From Kuschelorhynchus macadamiae (taxonomy: Eukaryota; Arthropoda; Insecta; Coleoptera; Curculionidae): DNA of 64,000 nucleotides. The stretch lies in contig JAUTXW010001345.1 in NCBI GenBank assembly GCA_030620095.1, positions 1,501,001 through 1,565,000 on the forward strand, written 5' to 3'. The notes below the pieces were generated by a model. It worked only from the letters and a program-made list of their open reading frames with translations, was not told the origin of the DNA and searched no databases. A program made the position numbers and the translations under genes. Positions 61,030 through 64,000 of this stretch are shown here, one piece after another. The first letter of the stretch is position 1, and each line of letters opens with the position of its first letter.

Positions 61030-61215
61030 AGAACGAACATCGATGACGTGATAAAACTGCACTTTTGGACTCGATGCTAGGAGAAACACCGAATTCAGTG
61101 TTCAGATCTCGTGGAGTAAAGATCCCTGAAGATGCCTCGTAGAATCGAAACCGAAACGTCGGACAGCAATTCCAATTTGACACGGCCGAATCCCTAGAAC
61201 TATGATTTTTTAGAT
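61030..61215 (+). ncRNA. Penelope-like end with best-preserved hammerhead-like core
   Basis: In plus orientation: GTTCAGATCTCGTGGAGTAA, then TCC (61123-61125), CTGAAGA (61126-61132), a TGCC-containing arm, GAAAC (61153-61157), GTC (61158-61160), GGA (61161-61163), and the tail AGCAATTCCAATTTGAC. CTGANGA, GAAA and a GTC cleavage triplet with the flanking TCC/GGA helix are all parts of a type I hammerhead. Stem II is imperfect and stem III would be extremely short, as in hammerheads thought to act as dimers. Four other ends in the window show the same order with more damage. Confidence 0.5.
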
Positions 61216-62689
61216 GTAACTAATACAGAAAGTCTAAAATAATGAATATAGTAGCGCAAGCAGGTTTTACAGCTTGGGGGGGGCTCATAATTTTTGATGA
61301 TCAAAAAAAAAGTCATCTCACTTTCATATATAAGTCATTTATTTACTATACTGTACATTTTTATAATAATACCTATAAATCTATTACGCCTTACCTTAAT
61401 ACGTATATAAGTTATGTCTTGGGAGAGGGCAGGTGTTGCAGGTCTATAGCCCCCCTGATTCCGCCATTGAATGAATAGACCTATGGTATTTGAAAATCTT
61501 AAATTAATATTAGGCAGTGACTTTGGTAGCAGAGTTGTTACTTCTGCATTTGAAATTAAAATAACATTGGAACGTATTGTCTTATACTTTTTTATATCAA
61601 CCCAACCTAAGGCCAATCAAAACACTACAAAATGTAGACGCAACACCTCAGTTACCGGAGTCACGGTGTTAATATTACTAGACTTTTACAGTCATTTAAT
61701 TAATGTTTTGCAATTAGCTTCTTTTTAGATAATTTGAGTTTGTACTTGCTTGAAAGGGCCGGAACGTATATACAGTATATTTTTTATATCTTACCATTCT
61801 TACTGATTTCGATCGAGGCGATAAAAGACAATTAGGCTGCCAGTCGTTCTTTACCTTTTTTTTGCTTTGAAAACAATTCTCTTTATTGCCTAGAGCATTT
61901 TCCGTGCCTATCCACCATTAGCCGGGGCGGCTAGTTCTAAATTTCAATTTGCGTCTGCACAATGTTTACGATTCCATAAATTCTCAGATTGTTCGACCCA
62001 TTGCATTGTACAGACTGTCTGGCGCTTTAGGTCTAGAATGGGCTTTGCTGGACAATATTAAAATTGACTTTAAATTTTTAGCTTTATTTACCTAAAAAAT
62101 GATTTTCTGTCTTTTAAATATACATATTATGTTCACGTATAAAGGGTGGAACATTTAATTGGAATAAATTACCTGCAAAATCGATTTATTTGAATTTGAA
62201 TTTTTTAGTAATACCAATCATACGTCATCCTCGTAAGAATTATGACGTCATGTACTTATTTTTTTAAATGCAACATTCCGTATATTATTAATAATAACTT
62301 AAAATGAGTGGAATATTCTTAACACATTTTATCACACATGTCGTATCTTAAAATTATCAATTGTCTATCGGTCAAATGGTTAAACTTAGAGTAAATAGAC
62401 TTATTTTCCGGTTTAGCTAGAAATGTCAAGATTCGACACAGTTGTCCACTACCGGTTTGAACGGAAGTATCGAATTTGACATTCAGTTAAGATGGGAAAG
62501 TGCAAGTCATTTCATTGAAAATTTACTTTAAACTGTTTTATTTCAAACCAACTTTACAAGTTTATTGCATGGAATGTAACATATAACAATAAAAAATAAT
62601 AATAATAAAATTGTAATAAATAAAAAAACTCCTATGTTATAATTCAATATAATATAAAACTAGGTTGAAATAAATATTTAAAAAAATGT
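61216..62689. other. No gene recognised; CRE at 62243-62250; distinct block 61830-62040
   Basis: 61262-61460 has G-rich and C-rich edges (CTTGGGGGGG and GCCCCCCTGATTCCGCC) that could be the ends of a small hAT-like element, unproven. The block 61830-62040 is repeat-free and less AT-rich. TGACGTCA occurs at 62243. Mariner-end-like AAGGGTGGAACATTTAATT is at 62142. Confidence 0.3.
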
Positions 62690-63870
62690 ATTCATTTTTA
62701 TTTTTGTATAAAATGCATTTTTAATTGTTTTTTTAAATTTTGATAATTTTGTTTAATGTCTTAAACTCTCTGGTAAGTTATTATATATTTTTAAACCATC
62801 GTGCAGAATTGATTTTTCCCAAAGTTACTTTTTGCTGTAATAGTCTGTAATTGTAAGAAATATCTTGTATCGTGATTATGTAAAGTATTAGATTTTTTAA
62901 ATATAATATTTGATTTTTTTCTTTTATTAATAATAGAATGTGTTAAAAAGTTTAAAAACCCTTAAAGTGTATAGAGCTTAATACTCGGGTTAATAGAAGG
63001 TTCCAAATATTGTAGTTTATAAATACATTTTAGAGTCTTATTTTGCAATTTTTTTACGCTTTAATATGTGATGAACAAGCAGATCCCCAAATTGAAATTA
63101 AATATTGGAATTTAGAATATATTAAAGAATAATATATGTTTTTTAGGAATTTTAATGATATGAAATATCTTGCTTTGTATAATACTCCTATTAATGGAGC
63201 CATAGGGGTTCTTACACTGTGAATATGATTTTTACAACTTAAGTTTTCATCTATAATTAATCCTAAAAATTATGTTGTGTTTGAAAATTTAATTTTTTTA
63301 TTGTTTATTACTAGTGGGAAGATAACAGAATTTATCTTTGTCTTACTTACTAACATAAAAGAAGATTTACTAAAATTTCTGAGATTCAAGCCAGGAACAA
63401 ATTAATTGTAGATCATGTTTTATATAAAAAATATTCATTTAAATTATCAGCAAAATAAATAATTGTTGTGTCATCCGCAAACAATTGAATATTGCCTTTT
63501 AAATTTAAGTTACAAACTGAATTTATATAAACTAAAAATAAACCTGGCCTCGATATTTACCTCTGTGGTACTCCACATACTATTTCGTTTTGATTACTTA
63601 TAGCATTATTTATTTGTACAAATTGTCTGCGAGGACTTACATAATTTTTAAGTAAATTATACTGAGATCCAAGGATAGTAAACAACATTTTTTGTATTTT
63701 TAACAACTTTAATTTGAATATCTGTTATGACATCCAGCTGTTTCCATAAACAGCAAATTTTCATATTCCAAATATTGATTTAATCCATTATTAATAATAT
63801 TTTCTGATATTTTAGAAAACACTGCTAATATAGATATCGGTCGATATTATTATATTTGTATCGTTTTCCA
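62690..63870 (-). pseudogene. CR1/Jockey-superfamily reverse transcriptase relic
   Basis: Read right to left: PISILAVFSKISENIINNGL (about 63860-63790), then after a deletion SPRRQFVQINNAISNQNEIV, a CGVPQ motif (about 63575), GLFLVYINSVCNLNLKG, and the catalytic block IQLFADDTTIIYFADNLNE (about 63490-63430). Frames then shift repeatedly: SFMLVSKTKINSVI, LIIDENLSCKNHIHSV, APLIGVLYK-like and ending with a C-terminal LQNKTLKCIYKL-type segment (about 63050) and LPESLRH-like words near 62780. It has many stops. It is a dead copy and its 5' part may continue beyond the window. Confidence 0.75.
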
Positions 63871-64000
63871 CTTTTTACCTTAATCTGTGCTCTAAGTGGC
63901 CCACATTGACAAATTTGAAAAGTTTTACTGATCTAAAAAAAGAATATTGAGGATGTTCCATTAAAAAATAAACGTATTACATCCTAATTCTTACGGATGA
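63871..64000. other. Window edge, RT relic flank
   Basis: Nothing assigned; GATGTTCCATTAAAAAATAA at 63951 resembles a mariner end. Confidence 0.4.

Noticed and set aside
61262..61460. hAT-like MITE with G-rich ends
   Set aside because: The ends do not pair well and no target duplication is visible; left as a note only.

Overview
This window reads as an intron-rich, transposon-dense piece of an insect genome, most likely a beetle or a relative. The base composition is AT-rich with long (TA)n tracts. The only host coding sequence I can support is two small spliced exons: a 165-bp symmetrical phase 1-1 immunoglobulin exon at 12151-12315 on the plus strand and a 102-bp candidate C-terminal exon at 11722-11823 on the minus strand. 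The rest is mobile DNA of several classes, simple repeats, and single-copy intergenic or intronic sequence. There are no bacterial-style operons, rRNA, tRNA genes or CRISPR arrays.

Layout. 0-11.3 kb: a dispersed repeat I call RptA (blocks of about 145 bp carrying paired GCCGCCAT motifs), a minisatellite, a tRNA-like SINE, a fold-back element, and a LOA/I-type LINE (6171-10665, minus) inserted into an RptA copy with a 12-bp target-site duplication. 11.3-13.7 kb: the two host exons, then short tandem repeats with TATCGATA motifs. 14.4-17.5 kb: a decayed Jockey-superfamily reverse transcriptase next to a hAT element with an exact 8-bp duplication. 18.3-20.0 kb: a large imperfect inverted repeat around (TA)n. 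22-24 kb: a Tc1-like fragment and a TTAA-flanked MITE. 25.9-29.9 kb: RptA copies split by an unclassified 1766-bp TIR element with a 5-bp duplication, plus a second repeat family, RptB. 30.3-36.5 kb: a tandem repeat of about 115 bp, a CpG-rich islet with an RFX-type X-box, a hAT relic inserted in an RT relic, mariner and Penelope-like fragments, and a small unidentified gene-like reading frame.

37-44 kb: Penelope-like element (PLE) pieces with GIY-YIG endonuclease in both orientations, an RTE-like relic and a second RptB copy. 45-48 kb: RptA, a duplicated 105-bp motif and a PLE-end repeat. 49.3-54.6 kb: two transposons of the DUF4817/DD41D mariner type. The first has an intact 356-aa transposase. 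The second is a 3131-bp unit whose transposase frame sits between two near-identical 948-949 bp inverted arms ending at TA duplications. 54.6-64 kb: PLE-like sequences including hammerhead-like motifs, RptA in reverse, a second PLE-end repeat and a minus-strand RT relic running to the window edge.

How the parts relate: almost all proteins here are transposition enzymes and most are broken. The nesting order can be read directly: RptA is older than the LINE and the 26.7-kb TIR element inserted into it, and an RT relic is older than the hAT inserted into it. The most unusual object is the palindromic DD41D unit at 51457-54587. The unidentified gene at about 35.97-36.46 kb and the hammerhead-like motifs at PLE ends also deserve a second look.
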